A DNA stretch of 64,000 nucleotides from positions 62,001 to 126,000 of the forward strand of contig OW569352.1 in the NCBI GenBank assembly GCA_937625935.1, written 5' to 3'. This document shows, piece after piece, positions 39,581 through 49,300 of the stretch (position 1 is its first letter; every line of letters begins with the position of its first letter). Position numbers and translations under genes: made by a program. The stretch is from Tetramitus jugosus (taxonomy: Eukaryota; Heterolobosea; Eutetramitea; Acrasida; Vahlkampfiidae). The notes beneath the pieces were generated by a model that was not told the origin of the DNA, searched no databases, and worked only from the letters and a program-made list of their open reading frames with translations.

Positions 39581-40090
39581 GATGTTGCGGTTGTTGGTTT
39601 GTTGTGATGTAGTTTGTTTGGGTTATTGTTTTTAATTTTGTTTCGTCGTTGCGAAAAAGAAAATCGGCTCTCACTCAGTTACTAGGGTATGTGGACTAGT
39701 GGGAACACTCAGGAAAGCGGTACGGAAGTGAGTGTATGAACGAGTCGGTTTTGTTGGGTGGTTTTGTTTCTTCTTGTCGTTTTGAGCTCTCGCTGTTTCT
39801 GTTGAACAATAACGTTGGGAGTGCAAATCTGTTTTGGGTGTTCGTGAAAGATGATAAGCAATCGAGCGCTGCTCTCTAACCGTTTTTCTGTTGATGTTCT
39901 TTGTCGGGAAAAAGAACCAGTTCTCAACAAAAAAAGAGAAAACGTCACTCGGAGTGCTCGATTGAACCAGGTAGGTTAAATCGTGGCATGAGCGCGTCCT
40001 TGGCAGTTGGCCAACTCATGCCACGGCACTGGTTCAATCCAATTCCCGCGCTCGCGCAAAAATATTATGGCCGATATCACTGAATATATA
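39581..40090. other. Intergenic region with palindrome
   Basis: This 510-bp spacer contains the promoter of the gene starting at 39580 and a long interrupted palindrome at 39961-40038, listed separately. I see no gene. Confidence 0.5.
39961..40038. repeat. 78-bp interrupted palindrome
   Basis: Two perfect nested arms pair. ATTGAACCAG (39961-39970) pairs with CTGGTTCAAT (40029-40038), and CGTGGCATGAG (39982-39992) pairs with CTCATGCCACG (40015-40025). The centre adds TTGG/CCAA. An RNA or extruded DNA strand could form a long hairpin with an asymmetric internal loop. It ends 52 bp upstream of tRNA-Arg. It could be a small MITE-like element or a regulatory hairpin; no flanking duplication is evident. 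Confidence 0.8.
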
Positions 40091-40163
40091 GCCGTCGTAG
40101 CTCAGCTGGAAGAGCACTGGACTTCTAATCCAGTGGTCGCGGGTTCGAGTCCCGTCGTCGGTA
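40091..40163 (+). tRNA. tRNA-Arg (anticodon TCT), copy 1
   Basis: The cloverleaf has D-stem GCTC/GAGC, anticodon stem CTGGA/TCCAG enclosing CTTCTAA (anticodon TCT), and T-arm GCGGG/CCCGT with loop TTCGAGT. The acceptor GCCGTCG/CGTCGGT has G-T at 1-72 and a T-T mismatch at 5-68. The discriminator is A, followed by C and a T6 terminator. No intron. It is identical over its 73 nt to the gene at 60706-60778. Confidence 0.92.
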
Positions 40164-40199
40164 CTTTTTTATCAGAAAGAACCTTTATTGTATTGGTGT

Positions 40200-40463
40200 T
40201 CATTCTCTGCTCGTTTGATGCTTTCCACCAATATCATTAAGCTTTGATAGAATTTTCTCTCCTCTTGTTTTTGGTTGTTCTGGTTGCTCTCTCAACTTTC
40301 TATCTTGTTCTGCACCCGGTCTCCCAAAAATTTCATCCAAAGATTGTCTCTCTTCAGACTTTGGTTTTTCTTCTCTTTTGGTGTATCCTCTGTTGATCGC
40401 TACAATTCTTGCAGGTTGTGGATGTGCCTTGACAAGGGATCTGGTTAATGCGAGTCTGATCAT
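40200..40463 (-). CDS. Small putative mitochondrial protein
   Basis: This 87-residue frame has an N-terminus typical of mitochondrial targeting: MIRLALTRSLVKAHPQPARI, basic and free of acidic residues, ending near RGYTKRE. The remainder is highly charged and helical (SLDEIFGRPGAEQDRKLREQ) and ends in a Lys/Gly tail. I do not recognise it. It lies between a tRNA gene and the RNA triphosphatase gene, in a region with no other gene, and reads in the opposite direction to both. The targeting-like start is the main reason to accept it. Confidence 0.5.
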   Translation of the reverse strand: MIRLALTRSLVKAHPQPARIVAINRGYTKREEKPKSEERQSLDEIFGRPGAEQDRKLREQPEQPKTRGEKILSKLNDIGGKHQTSRE

Positions 40464-40837
40464 CGTAACTGCTGCTGTGTAGTAAGTTTGGTTCGTGTTT
40501 CAGTCTTTCAATAAATATGATGATGGAAACAACCACCAAGAGATCTCGCTTCAATCATGGTTGTATCCGACAATTTTCTCTCAAAATATCAACCTGGAAT
40601 CCTTTTTTTTGGAATACAACACACTTTACAAAACCTGCCAAGGTGACCAAATAGTGACACCATTGCCCCTAAAATCCATCTTACAAGACTCCCTATCTAC
40701 ATCTCAACCAAGCTGTTCAACTGCTCTCTACGGTAATGTACACGAACCGTAATGATTTCTCCTCCTTTATTTTTTTCACACCACAACAGAAACAAAACCG
40801 AAAAAACCAAACACAAAATACGACAACAAACAAAAAC
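40464..40837. promoter_or_regulatory. Divergent intergenic region
   Basis: This 374-bp region lies between the small mitochondrial gene and the RNA triphosphatase gene. It is AT-rich and ends in an AC/A-rich leader before ATG 40838, similar to leaders of other genes here. No defined element is seen. Confidence 0.4.
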
Positions 40838-41869
40838 ATGTCCACTGCACATTCAAATGACCACGGTTCCCATGGTAGTGTCACATCCAAAAAAAGAAAA
40901 CGTTTCTTTGACTATCAAAAAATGAGAAAAGACCGAGTCAATTACAAGAGAAGCAAGTGTACCAACAATAACAATGATAACAATAACAACAACAACAATC
41001 AGAATCATAAGAATGATAATGATTGGGTAAATGCAAATAATAACAATAGTGAATACAATAAGAAGAGAAGCGGGAAAATTCAAAAAATGATCAAGAAATG
41101 GAAGCTTTATTCGAATGGATGGGAACCTGTTGCTCAGACCAATCTCATTCCCATTCGAGTCCCATTGTCCTCCCACAGCAGTTCTTTTATTCTCAAGGAT
41201 TTTTGCCGCGAACAACAAAACTCCGCCAATCGGAAAATTTCATGGATTATTGATTTGACCAACGTCATGGATGAAGCATTGTATTATGGTGAGCGTGATA
41301 TACCAGATGGTGTCTCCCGTATCAGAATCAAGTGTCCTGGTCATGATACTGCACCCTCTCTCTCTCAAACCAATCAATTTTTGTCCGCCGTAGAAGATTG
41401 TTTGCGAAAAACTCCGACTGACTTTATTTTGGTTCATTGTACGCATGGGTTGAACCGAACGGGCTTTTTGTTGTGTGAATACTTGTTGAACAAGGGTATT
41501 TGTTCGTCAGTGAGTGAAGCGATTCAAGCGTTTCAAGATGCGCGCAAAGAAACGATTACAAAAAATTATGTGCTTCATGAGCTGGATAGGAGACACTCGA
41601 CGACGACAACAAGGATAACAGCTTTTGGTGCTCAAAATTCGGCAGTCTCTACAACTATGACGACGACGACGGAGAAGAAAATGGAAGCAATAGATGTGAT
41701 GAAGCAAAAGGAAACAATGACGACGTTGTTGAAATCAGAGGGCACGAGTATTTTAATAGAGAAAGACAGTTTAGTGTCAAAGCAGGAGAGCAAGGTTACA
41801 ACGAATGAACAAACGAAACGGAACAAGAAGCCAAAAGGCAAGAAAAAGAAAAAGTTACGGTCCAAATAA
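40838..41869 (+). CDS. RNA 5'-triphosphatase, PIR1/capping-enzyme type
   Basis: This 343-residue cysteine-phosphatase-fold protein has the domain at about residues 85-230. WIIDLTNVMDEALYYGERDI, KCPGHDTAPS and the P-loop HCTHGLNRTG (nucleophile Cys near residue 201) match the RNA triphosphatase half of metazoan and plant capping enzymes and DUSP11. The reaction removes the gamma phosphate of nascent RNA for capping. No guanylyltransferase motif (KxDG) follows; the C-terminal 110 residues are Thr/Lys-rich and end in a basic KKKKLRSK tail. The N-terminus has basic and Asn-rich tracts, so a nuclear site is likely. The start at 40838 follows an A-rich leader; an in-frame Met at 40736 lies in non-coding-like DNA. 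Confidence 0.88.
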   Translation: MSTAHSNDHGSHGSVTSKKRKRFFDYQKMRKDRVNYKRSKCTNNNNDNNNNNNNQNHKNDNDWVNANNNNSEYNKKRSGKIQKMIKKWKLYSNGWEPVAQTNLIPIRVPLSSHSSSFILKDFCREQQNSANRKISWIIDLTNVMDEALYYGERDIPDGVSRIRIKCPGHDTAPSLSQTNQFLSAVEDCLRKTPTDFILVHCTHGLNRTGFLLCEYLLNKGICSSVSEAIQAFQDARKETITKNYVLHELDRRHSTTTTRITAFGAQNSAVSTTMTTTTEKKMEAIDVMKQKETMTTLLKSEGTSILIEKDSLVSKQESKVTTNEQTKRNKKPKGKKKKKLRSK

Positions 41870-41926
41870 ATATCATATATGGACAAAATATGTAATTTAA
41901 ATGTTGTAATAAATGTGTGAAGTATG

Positions 41927-42961
41927 TTACAAACCCAATAGGATGAATACAAGGCTAACGAGCAAGACAAACATGGATGTGCCATTGTTTGCAATATTGA
42001 TGGATGCGCCCGTGGATGCCATTGTCAAATTTCGAATGAAATCAACTGAATTGGTGACAAATGAAATGGCCTTGTCATGATTCTCCTTTAGCGCCCAATT
42101 GTCAGCTCCACTTAGTAACTCTAACTGAATTGAATGGTCTTTCAATCGCTGAGAAAAGGCAGCCAACTGCACCCTTGTGTCCTCATTGAGCAAGAGCGCT
42201 CTTGATTCAAAGTACACTCTTCGAATCTTGTTTCTCTGTTGACTCACATATGCAAAGAAATTGTCTTGCTTCACTTGGTCAAACGCGACTTCATAATCCC
42301 ACAGGTACAGATCTCTGACGGGTGAAGTTGACGGAATCGAACAAGTCGGATTCATCACCTTCCAAGTATCGTAGTAATGAACTGCCACTCCATCAAACGA
42401 GCTCTCACCCTTGAACGCAGCATAAATCTCGGTCAGAGCACCCTCAAACTGTGCACTTGTCTGATTGAAAAAGGTGGCCATGGGTTCTTTCGGTAGTTCC
42501 ATCGTTTCAAACGCCAACACGACTCTTCTCTTTTCGGAAGCAGGTCTCGAATTGCCATATGAAACTTCACCTGTACCATCGCTAATGGCTCTGCTTGCTG
42601 AATTGACATAGTCCATCACGACTATATTGCTCTTGTCCTGTATCCATTCGTTCAGTGGTCTTGTTTGACTGTTTCGAGTGACATTGACATATGTGTCGAA
42701 CCATCGAGGAATAGCAAACACCAGGGGAATCTTGGGTGGTGCAGTTAGCTCTACCAACTTTTCAATCAAGTCCAGAAACTGATTCGCAACAGAGTTCGTG
42801 TCATTGTCCCACTGTGGAAGCGAATAGGGCTCAATATCGAGCTGAATACCAACTGGTGGTGCAGTTGCAAGAGTTATGGTGGTATTTGCTGCCATCAATA
42901 TGATCAACAGCAAGGACAAAAAGAAGATGCATGACGAGCGATTGTGAGCTGATGCCTTCAT
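41927..42961 (-). CDS. Secreted, GPI-type surface protein with a chitinase-like DxE motif
   Basis: This 344-residue protein has a signal peptide (hydrophobic core CIFFLSLLLIILMA, cleavage near residue 32). A C-terminal hydrophobic tail (MFVLLVSLVFILLGL) preceded by Ala/Ser/Asn is typical of a GPI anchor. The mature start contains VGIQLDIEPYSLPQW, which resembles the catalytic strand DxDxE of GH18 barrels, and later VVMDYVNSASRA, VVLAFETME, DGVAVHYYDTW and RVYFESRALL. Strands after the DxE follow in an order seen in TIM barrels, but the strands that should precede it are absent. Enzyme activity is unproven. Several N-glycosylation sequons are present. Confidence 0.7.
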   Translation of the reverse strand: MKASAHNRSSCIFFLSLLLIILMAANTTITLATAPPVGIQLDIEPYSLPQWDNDTNSVANQFLDLIEKLVELTAPPKIPLVFAIPRWFDTYVNVTRNSQTRPLNEWIQDKSNIVVMDYVNSASRAISDGTGEVSYGNSRPASEKRRVVLAFETMELPKEPMATFFNQTSAQFEGALTEIYAAFKGESSFDGVAVHYYDTWKVMNPTCSIPSTSPVRDLYLWDYEVAFDQVKQDNFFAYVSQQRNKIRRVYFESRALLLNEDTRVQLAAFSQRLKDHSIQLELLSGADNWALKENHDKAISFVTNSVDFIRNLTMASTGASINIANNGTSMFVLLVSLVFILLGL

Positions 42962-43087
42962 TGCCCATCATGCCGTTGATACAAGCGAACGGACGAATTT
43001 TGTTCGAATGGTCGTTTATAATCGTTGTTGTTGAGAGGGAAAACTGTGTTTTGTTGTTTTGGTGTTCACATGAAATATGTTCATTCC

Positions 43088-44051
43088 TTAAGCAGATTTG
43101 CTGCTGTCTTCTTCAGCTTCTTCCTGAACCAATGCATGATAGTTGTAAGAGTACTTGCACTTGCCACCGTATTCTTCAATCAATTGATCCTTGTCCACGT
43201 ACTTGTCCAAAATCTCTTCCAGTTCCTTGTTGCCTCCCTTGACCATGACATACTTGTCAATGGTTTCCTGGGCCAAGAATGGCTTGACAAAGCTCCAAAT
43301 CATGCTCAATGTCCATCCAACATTAATGACCATACAGCGAGCCAAACGTTCAGTGTAATAGTCACCCAACTTGACAAACATGTCCTTCATGGCCTTGACA
43401 ACACCAAGAGACAATGAAGAGTCCTTCATGTCAACGACCCATAGAATATTGGTCACACCAGGTGCCATTCTAGCCACACACTTCTCCATAATGTAGACAA
43501 AGAACTTGAATTTGAGCAGTTTGTTCTCTTCGGTAATGTCAGACTTGTCCTTGCCCATCTGAATGTAGATGATTGGTCTAGATTGTCTGTCATAGCCATA
43601 GTGATACAAGAAACCGTACTTTGCAACGTTTTCAACATCCTTCAATCGAATATTCCATGGCTTATACTCACGTCTCCATGCCAAAGTTTCCTTTAGTTGT
43701 TCAGAAGCAATCTTCAAGTCCCACTTGAGACCACTCAAGTATCTTTATGTGTTGTGTAGAAATGTTGTGTGTGTGAGCTTTTTCTGTTGTTTGATCATAA
43801 AAAACGCGATTCTTCTCTTGTTGATTTTTTTTTGTGCGTTCAACAAAAAAAACATACCTGTACAAGCACAAGTCATCAACAAATGTCTTGTCTTCTTCAG
43901 TGAGTTCCCACTGTTCAGCAATGCTTCTCAGATCATTCAAAATCTTTTTTTGTTCGTCAGTGAGACGGTTCACTGGTGATTCAGCTGGTCCAGGAACTAC
44001 GCCATAGTTCTTGTCACTGCCTCTTGGCACTAAGTATGGATTTGTTGACAT
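43088..44051 (-). CDS. Sec14-like CRAL-TRIO phospholipid-transfer protein, two exons
   Basis: Exons 44051-43858 and 43742-43088 give 282 residues. The 115-nt intron (GTATGT ... CATAAAG) is phase 2 and joins LCLYR to YLSGLKWDLKIA, restoring the CRAL-TRIO-N helix (usually FLRARKWD). The lipid-binding domain follows: LAWRREYKPWNI, YHYGYDRQSRPIIYIQMGK, WVVDMKDSSLS, YYTERLARCMVINVGW and WSFVKPFLAQETIDKYVM, then GGNKELEEILD. These are the signature positions of Sec14 proteins, which exchange phosphatidylinositol and phosphatidylcholine at Golgi and plasma membranes. The C-terminus is acidic. Confidence 0.93.
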
Positions 44052-44343
44052 TGTTTATGTTGTTGTTGTTGTTGAAAACAGGGTGATGATGTTTGTTGTG
44101 TTTTTTTCGGTGTGGTGGGCGAAGTTGTTGTTAGCTGTTGCTTGTTCGCAAAGATGATTTGTGTGGCACACAAAGGGGGGTGGAAAGAATCAAAGCAGAT
44201 TTGACTCCTGGTAAAGAGACGTAGAATTTTGGCGCGATCCCGAGTTATTTTTGAACTTGACGCCCTGGGAACCGCCACGGAAAATTGTAAACCAATTGTA
44301 AAAATCTCACAATAATGATATTTTCATTGTTGTCTTTATACAT

Positions 44344-45201
44344 TCATTGGCGTGGGACAGTCTGGTAGAACAGGATTCGCATTTGGATGACAAACTTTCT
44401 GAAATCGTTGCTCTCGTTCAGTTCTTGCAGTATCACAGAATAATCCACTTCTGGGGTGCAATCTCTGACATTGTATCGGTCTCTCTCAACTCTCACGTTG
44501 AATGAAAATATTCTCTCTGGATCGTTAGGGTCAATATACTTGAGTGATATCCGTATCCATTTCGATGTTTCATCCGATCTTTCAATTCTCATGCCCAAGA
44601 ACTTTTCAAAATGCTGCAACCCAAACGATATCTGCTCAGAGTTTAATTTACATTTTTGAATGGCTTGTGCTATATATGCTTGTTGTTGTTGGTTCACTTG
44701 CATACGATTGGACAACTCTTGTTCCATTTGCATTGCTCGCTCAGGCAAATTTGACTCTGTTGACTGAGCCTGTTGCACCTGTCTCTTCATGTGACTCTCC
44801 AGAGAGTGTTCTTCCTTGACACGTTGCTCCGTTTCTCGCACTTGTTTATCTAATCTGTCATACTCTTGTGACAAGTCTTGTATTGTTTCTGTGCGTGGTT
44901 GGCCAAGAAGGGAAAATCGTCAACAACCATCCCGAACAAAACGTTTTGTCTGTTGTTCAAAAGTGACAAACAACACAATAACAACAAAATGGTAGTAGTG
45001 GGGTAAGTACTTACTTTGAAAACTGTTCATGAGATTCGTGTGTTCTGAACCGATGAGTCCAGTTTCTTCCTGTTGTTTTTTCGACCAATTGTCAATCATA
45101 ATTCCAGTCTGTTTCATCTCATCTTCCAACATTGCAATTCTATTTGCAGTTTGCTGTACGATAGATGCAGCTGTCAATGTCTGCTGTGAGTGAGGGTCCA
45201 T
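44344..45201 (-). CDS. SPC25: Kinetochore protein Spc25 (Ndc80 complex), two exons
   Basis: Exons 45201-45015 and 44888-44344 give 243 residues. The 126-nt intron (GTAAGT ... GCACAG) is phase 1 and joins NSFQ-K-TIQDLSQEYDRL in one coiled coil. Residues 1-160 form the dimerising coiled coil. The C-terminal globular domain reads FEKFLGMRIERSDET, LKYIDPNDPERIFSFNV, YNVRDCTPEV and LNESNDFRKFVIQMRILF, the recognisable Spc25 fold that docks to Mis12 or CENP-T. It works with Ndc80, Nuf2 and Spc24 to link centromeres to microtubules. The family is poorly conserved, so the match at the C-terminus is notable. Confidence 0.9.
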
Positions 45202-45315
45202 GTTTGCTCTTGGGTGTCAGTTATGTTGTTTGTTGCTCCACAGAACTGAGAAAATTGAAGAGCGCCAAAAAATGGCGCGAACAAAGTGAAGAACATTGAT
45301 TTATACACCGGTTAT

Positions 45316-46080
45316 TTACAACAAGAGGAAAGCACCGAGGAGAACCAAAATGCATAGTGAACCTAATTGCGGGAAAGATCCAGCTTTTGAGGCGTTGCTA
45401 GTTTGTTGTGGAGATGTCGAGTTATCCACATTCTGGTTACTGCTGTTGGCAGGAGCAGTGAAGCTGATTGATTCAAGTTCAAATGTCTGATTTGGGTTGA
45501 AGCTAAATCGCACCAATAATCCCTCTACACTATCTACCCAAACAATGTACTCAACAGTTGAGTTGTCAGAGGTGTTTTCTTGAAGAAGGTCTATTCTGGA
45601 GATGGATGAGTAGTTGCCGGATGGTGTTTCGATAGGTTCGTCCGAGGATACTTGTCCCTCTGATACTATTATCACTGTTTCGTTTCCATTGGTTTGATTT
45701 ACTCTTTTAGAGATAGAAGTGAAGTTAGCGCCTGACGTAAAGAAGATGTATCCAGGATCATATGTGTAGTCAAAGTTGCATGCCTCAGCGCTACCTTCAG
45801 CTCTCTCTCTGTACACTATTAAGGTGTCATTGTCAACAGTCTTGACATATCTGAAGCGAGTACACGAATCACCAGAAAACACAATCGAGATTATGACACC
45901 ATTGTTTTGTTGGTCTTCTTCTTCCACAGTCCACACCGAAGTGATTGCTGTGTTATTTTCTTGGACATAGGTAAAGGTGGTTCCGACTACAAAGTTTGGG
46001 GCGCTCTGAGCACTGCAGTTGGCTAGCAGAAAAAGAGCTAGAATCAACAAGGTAAGGGTTCCAAAGAGTATTCTGTTCAT
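45316..46080 (-). CDS. Secreted GPI-type glycoprotein, unknown function
   Basis: This 254-residue protein has a signal peptide (ILFGTLTLLILALFLLANCSA) shown here as hydrophobic residues 4-24, and a C-terminal anchor signal (LCILVLLGAFLLL). Between them is a beta-rich domain with more than eight N-glycosylation sequons (NNT, NDT, NFT, NQT, NGN, NYS, NTS, NSS). A Ser/Asn/Thr-rich stalk lies before the anchor. Two Cys pairs (DSCTRF, EACNFD) may form a disulfide. No enzyme motif is seen. It is probably a cell-surface coat protein; the neighbour on the other strand (46349-50660) is also a surface protein, with a shared 200-268 bp divergent promoter. Confidence 0.75.
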   Translation of the reverse strand: MNRILFGTLTLLILALFLLANCSAQSAPNFVVGTTFTYVQENNTAITSVWTVEEEDQQNNGVIISIVFSGDSCTRFRYVKTVDNDTLIVYRERAEGSAEACNFDYTYDPGYIFFTSGANFTSISKRVNQTNGNETVIIVSEGQVSSDEPIETPSGNYSSISRIDLLQENTSDNSTVEYIVWVDSVEGLLVRFSFNPNQTFELESISFTAPANSSNQNVDNSTSPQQTSNASKAGSFPQLGSLCILVLLGAFLLL

Positions 46081-46348
46081 GTTTCGAGAGTTGTTCAGTT
46101 ATGGGGATTGAGTTATTGTATTGGTTGTTTTGTGTTGTATTGAAAGAACTCTATATCATTGTCCCATTACTCTTAAATAATTACAGTGAACGTTCCCTTT
46201 GACCTAATCTTGTCCGTCCAAGGAATTCCGATCCGACTCAATTCCTTAGCTGATTTCGTTCAACGGCTCCAAATCGGAGATGCGAATCCTCCGTCCCGAC
46301 CCATACCGAAAACCATCAACAACAAAACACATTGAAGATTTTCACAAA

Positions 46349-49300
46349 ATGGGGATGATCCATAACCACAGCAGCAACAATGCTGTCGTCACACTATTAT
46401 CCAAGTGTGTTCAGCTGCTGTTGTTGTCGTTATTCTTACTCCAAATTTTCATTGTTAGCTTCAACAACCATAACAATGACAATGGTGACCATGGTGGTGG
46501 AGATGGGCGGTCCTTTAGTGCTTTTGTACGTGCTGCCGCTGAGCCACAACACTCCACGATACCAATCACCTCACTCGGTGTGCCAAGTGTCCATCACAAC
46601 TCGAAAGGCTATTGGAGAGCGTTTTCGATACCATTGAGTCAATTGTTGGTCAATATGACACAAAGTCCGAGCTTTACAATCTCTGTAACACCTTACTCTG
46701 GGTCCGTTGAGTTGTACATGTCGATTGATTTCATTCCAAATGAACTTCCATGCTCCAATTGTATCATGGCCAACGCTCAAAAAAATTCTTATCACTACTG
46801 GGGCGAATTTAGGAGATTTTTTAAGACGAGTGACGAGTTTCCAAAGAAACCAAATTCTACAATTTATGTGTCAGTGAGAGCAACTGAAGAAACAAAGTAT
46901 ACGTTTAATGCTTGGACCGAACAAAGTATGTGAGCATGTGCTGCTTGTGGTTGATTTTTTGGTGAAGATTGAAGTTAACTTACGCTGCTATCCTTTTATA
47001 ACTACTATTTTTTGATATTTTGTTCATTTGATAATGGTGTACATGTGTGATTGATGATGATGACGATTGTTCTCGCATGAACATGAAACAAAAACGAATA
47101 TATGTGCATGAATCACGTTCGTTAGCTCCGATTTATATCATGGACGGTTATCCGCAATTCTTTTATTTGCCTTCGAATTATAACTTGACGTTGGTGTACA
47201 GCAAGACGACATCTGATCCATTCTATGTGAGTAGTGCATCGCTCAATTCGTATCATAATGTGTACATGAGTCGTGCGCACATATCAAAAAGTCCTTCTTC
47301 GAACAGTAACGAGTGGAGTATGACGAGTTTTGGTTTTGATTCAATTTCGGTCGGAGTCAATGATCCTAATTTCTCTGTCAATACTGATTACTATATGACA
47401 CTACATGGAACTTTCAATACCTTGTTGTATTTTTCTGTAGCATCCGTGTCTACCTATGTGAATCTCGTTCCAAATACGCCGATTCCTGCTTATGTACCAG
47501 GACAAGAATATCGACTCTTTAAGTTCTGTTCGTACAAGGCTGAACACAAGGTTGTCATCAAAACGATAACGACGACTATATTAACGAACCCAGATATCTA
47601 TGTGATCAAGGGAGATTATTCAGATCCTGCTGTACCACCTTCCAAGTTTAACAAGAAAGATATTTGGTCCAGAGAAACGACAACGACTACACCGATTCTT
47701 ATTGAAGACAATACAGCTGGATGTCTCTATCTATCTCTGCTTCATTATGCCTCTGATGCAACCATTCAGATTATAGCGAGTGATGATATCATGAGGTTGG
47801 CCGATGGCATAGCACAACCTGCAAAGCTCTTATCAGGCCAAACTGACACGTTCAGATTTTCTTTGACTCATGCTACAAAAGAGTTACAATTTATTGTGCA
47901 CACTGTATGTATCAACTGATAATTACTTCTATACTCTTCTATTGTATAATCGTCATATCTTACATCCGTTTGTGACATATTTGACTCTGTGAAAAATAGG
48001 ATGCTAGTTGTAGTGTAGATATGTATGGAGCAGAGACGATTATTCCCGTACCAGGACGTGGTGTGAAAACTGGTCTATTGCAAGACACGAATCAAAAAGT
48101 AATCACTTTTGAAAATCCACAGCGCGCTACCAACTACTTTGTGACTGTAACAGAAAACGGTGCCAACAATTGTTACTATACCATATTGGCGGCTACAAGC
48201 CAAGCCCATGTTTTTCTCACAGATGCAGAACCTGTCATTAATAATCGTGTCACATTTGGCCTGTATCGTTGGTACATATTTGATGATCCAGGTACGGTTA
48301 GTCAAGATTTTCATATCACGGCTATGCCATCGAGTGGTAATATTGAATTATTTGTGTCAACAGAGGTCATTACTCCATCACTAGCACAATATTCATGGGG
48401 CAGTAGAGATAGACGGTTGGAGTTTGTTGTTATCCCATCCTCCGATCCGAAAAAGAATGGAAAACATCGCTTCTTTATTAGTGTTTACGGAGCAGAGCAT
48501 CCTATTATGAAAGACATGAGCTATTTCACTGTACTGGTCACTCTTGATCAGACACAGACTATATTAGAAGATGGAGCTGAGGTATCATCTGTAGTACAGT
48601 ACTTAGGCTATAGATATTTTATGTTTGAAGTCAAGTCACCAGGAGATTTATTTATTGAGTTAGAGTTGGATGATGCAATGAATTCAGCAGAGTTCTATGT
48701 TTCCAAAAGATATAGCAAACCTACTGAGAACAGAAAAGACCAACAATCATCAAACTATGGAACAAATTATGTGCGAGTGAACAATGCGCAACTCGGTTTC
48801 TACAAAATTGGAGTGAAGGGATTAGACAGAGAACCTCAGATTGGTATCAGAATTACGGCTAAATTATCAACGACATACATTCATGCCAATGCTATTACTT
48901 CTATGCAATCGGTCAGAAGAAATGCTCACAACAAGTTCTTTACTTATGTTCCTCCTCAAGCCGAGTTTATCGTTATTGCTGCGTCCATGATCCTTGGAAA
49001 GACATCTTTATATTTGAATAGTGATATGATTGAACCATCCGCTACCGCATACATGGAGTCAGATACCTCGTGGCCTATTAATGTCATTATGATCGAAAGG
49101 AAAGACTCTCGCTTCCAACCTGGTATCTGGTCTCTACTTGTCGATGGTGAGGAAAACAGTGATTATTTTCTCACGGTTAATACAGACGGCGAACCTGCTT
49201 TGGCACAAATCTCAATTCCAGTCATTGGTATGATTCCTGGATCAACAAATTTGAGTATGCTGTATGAGTACCATCTATCGGATGACACGGCACTGAATTC

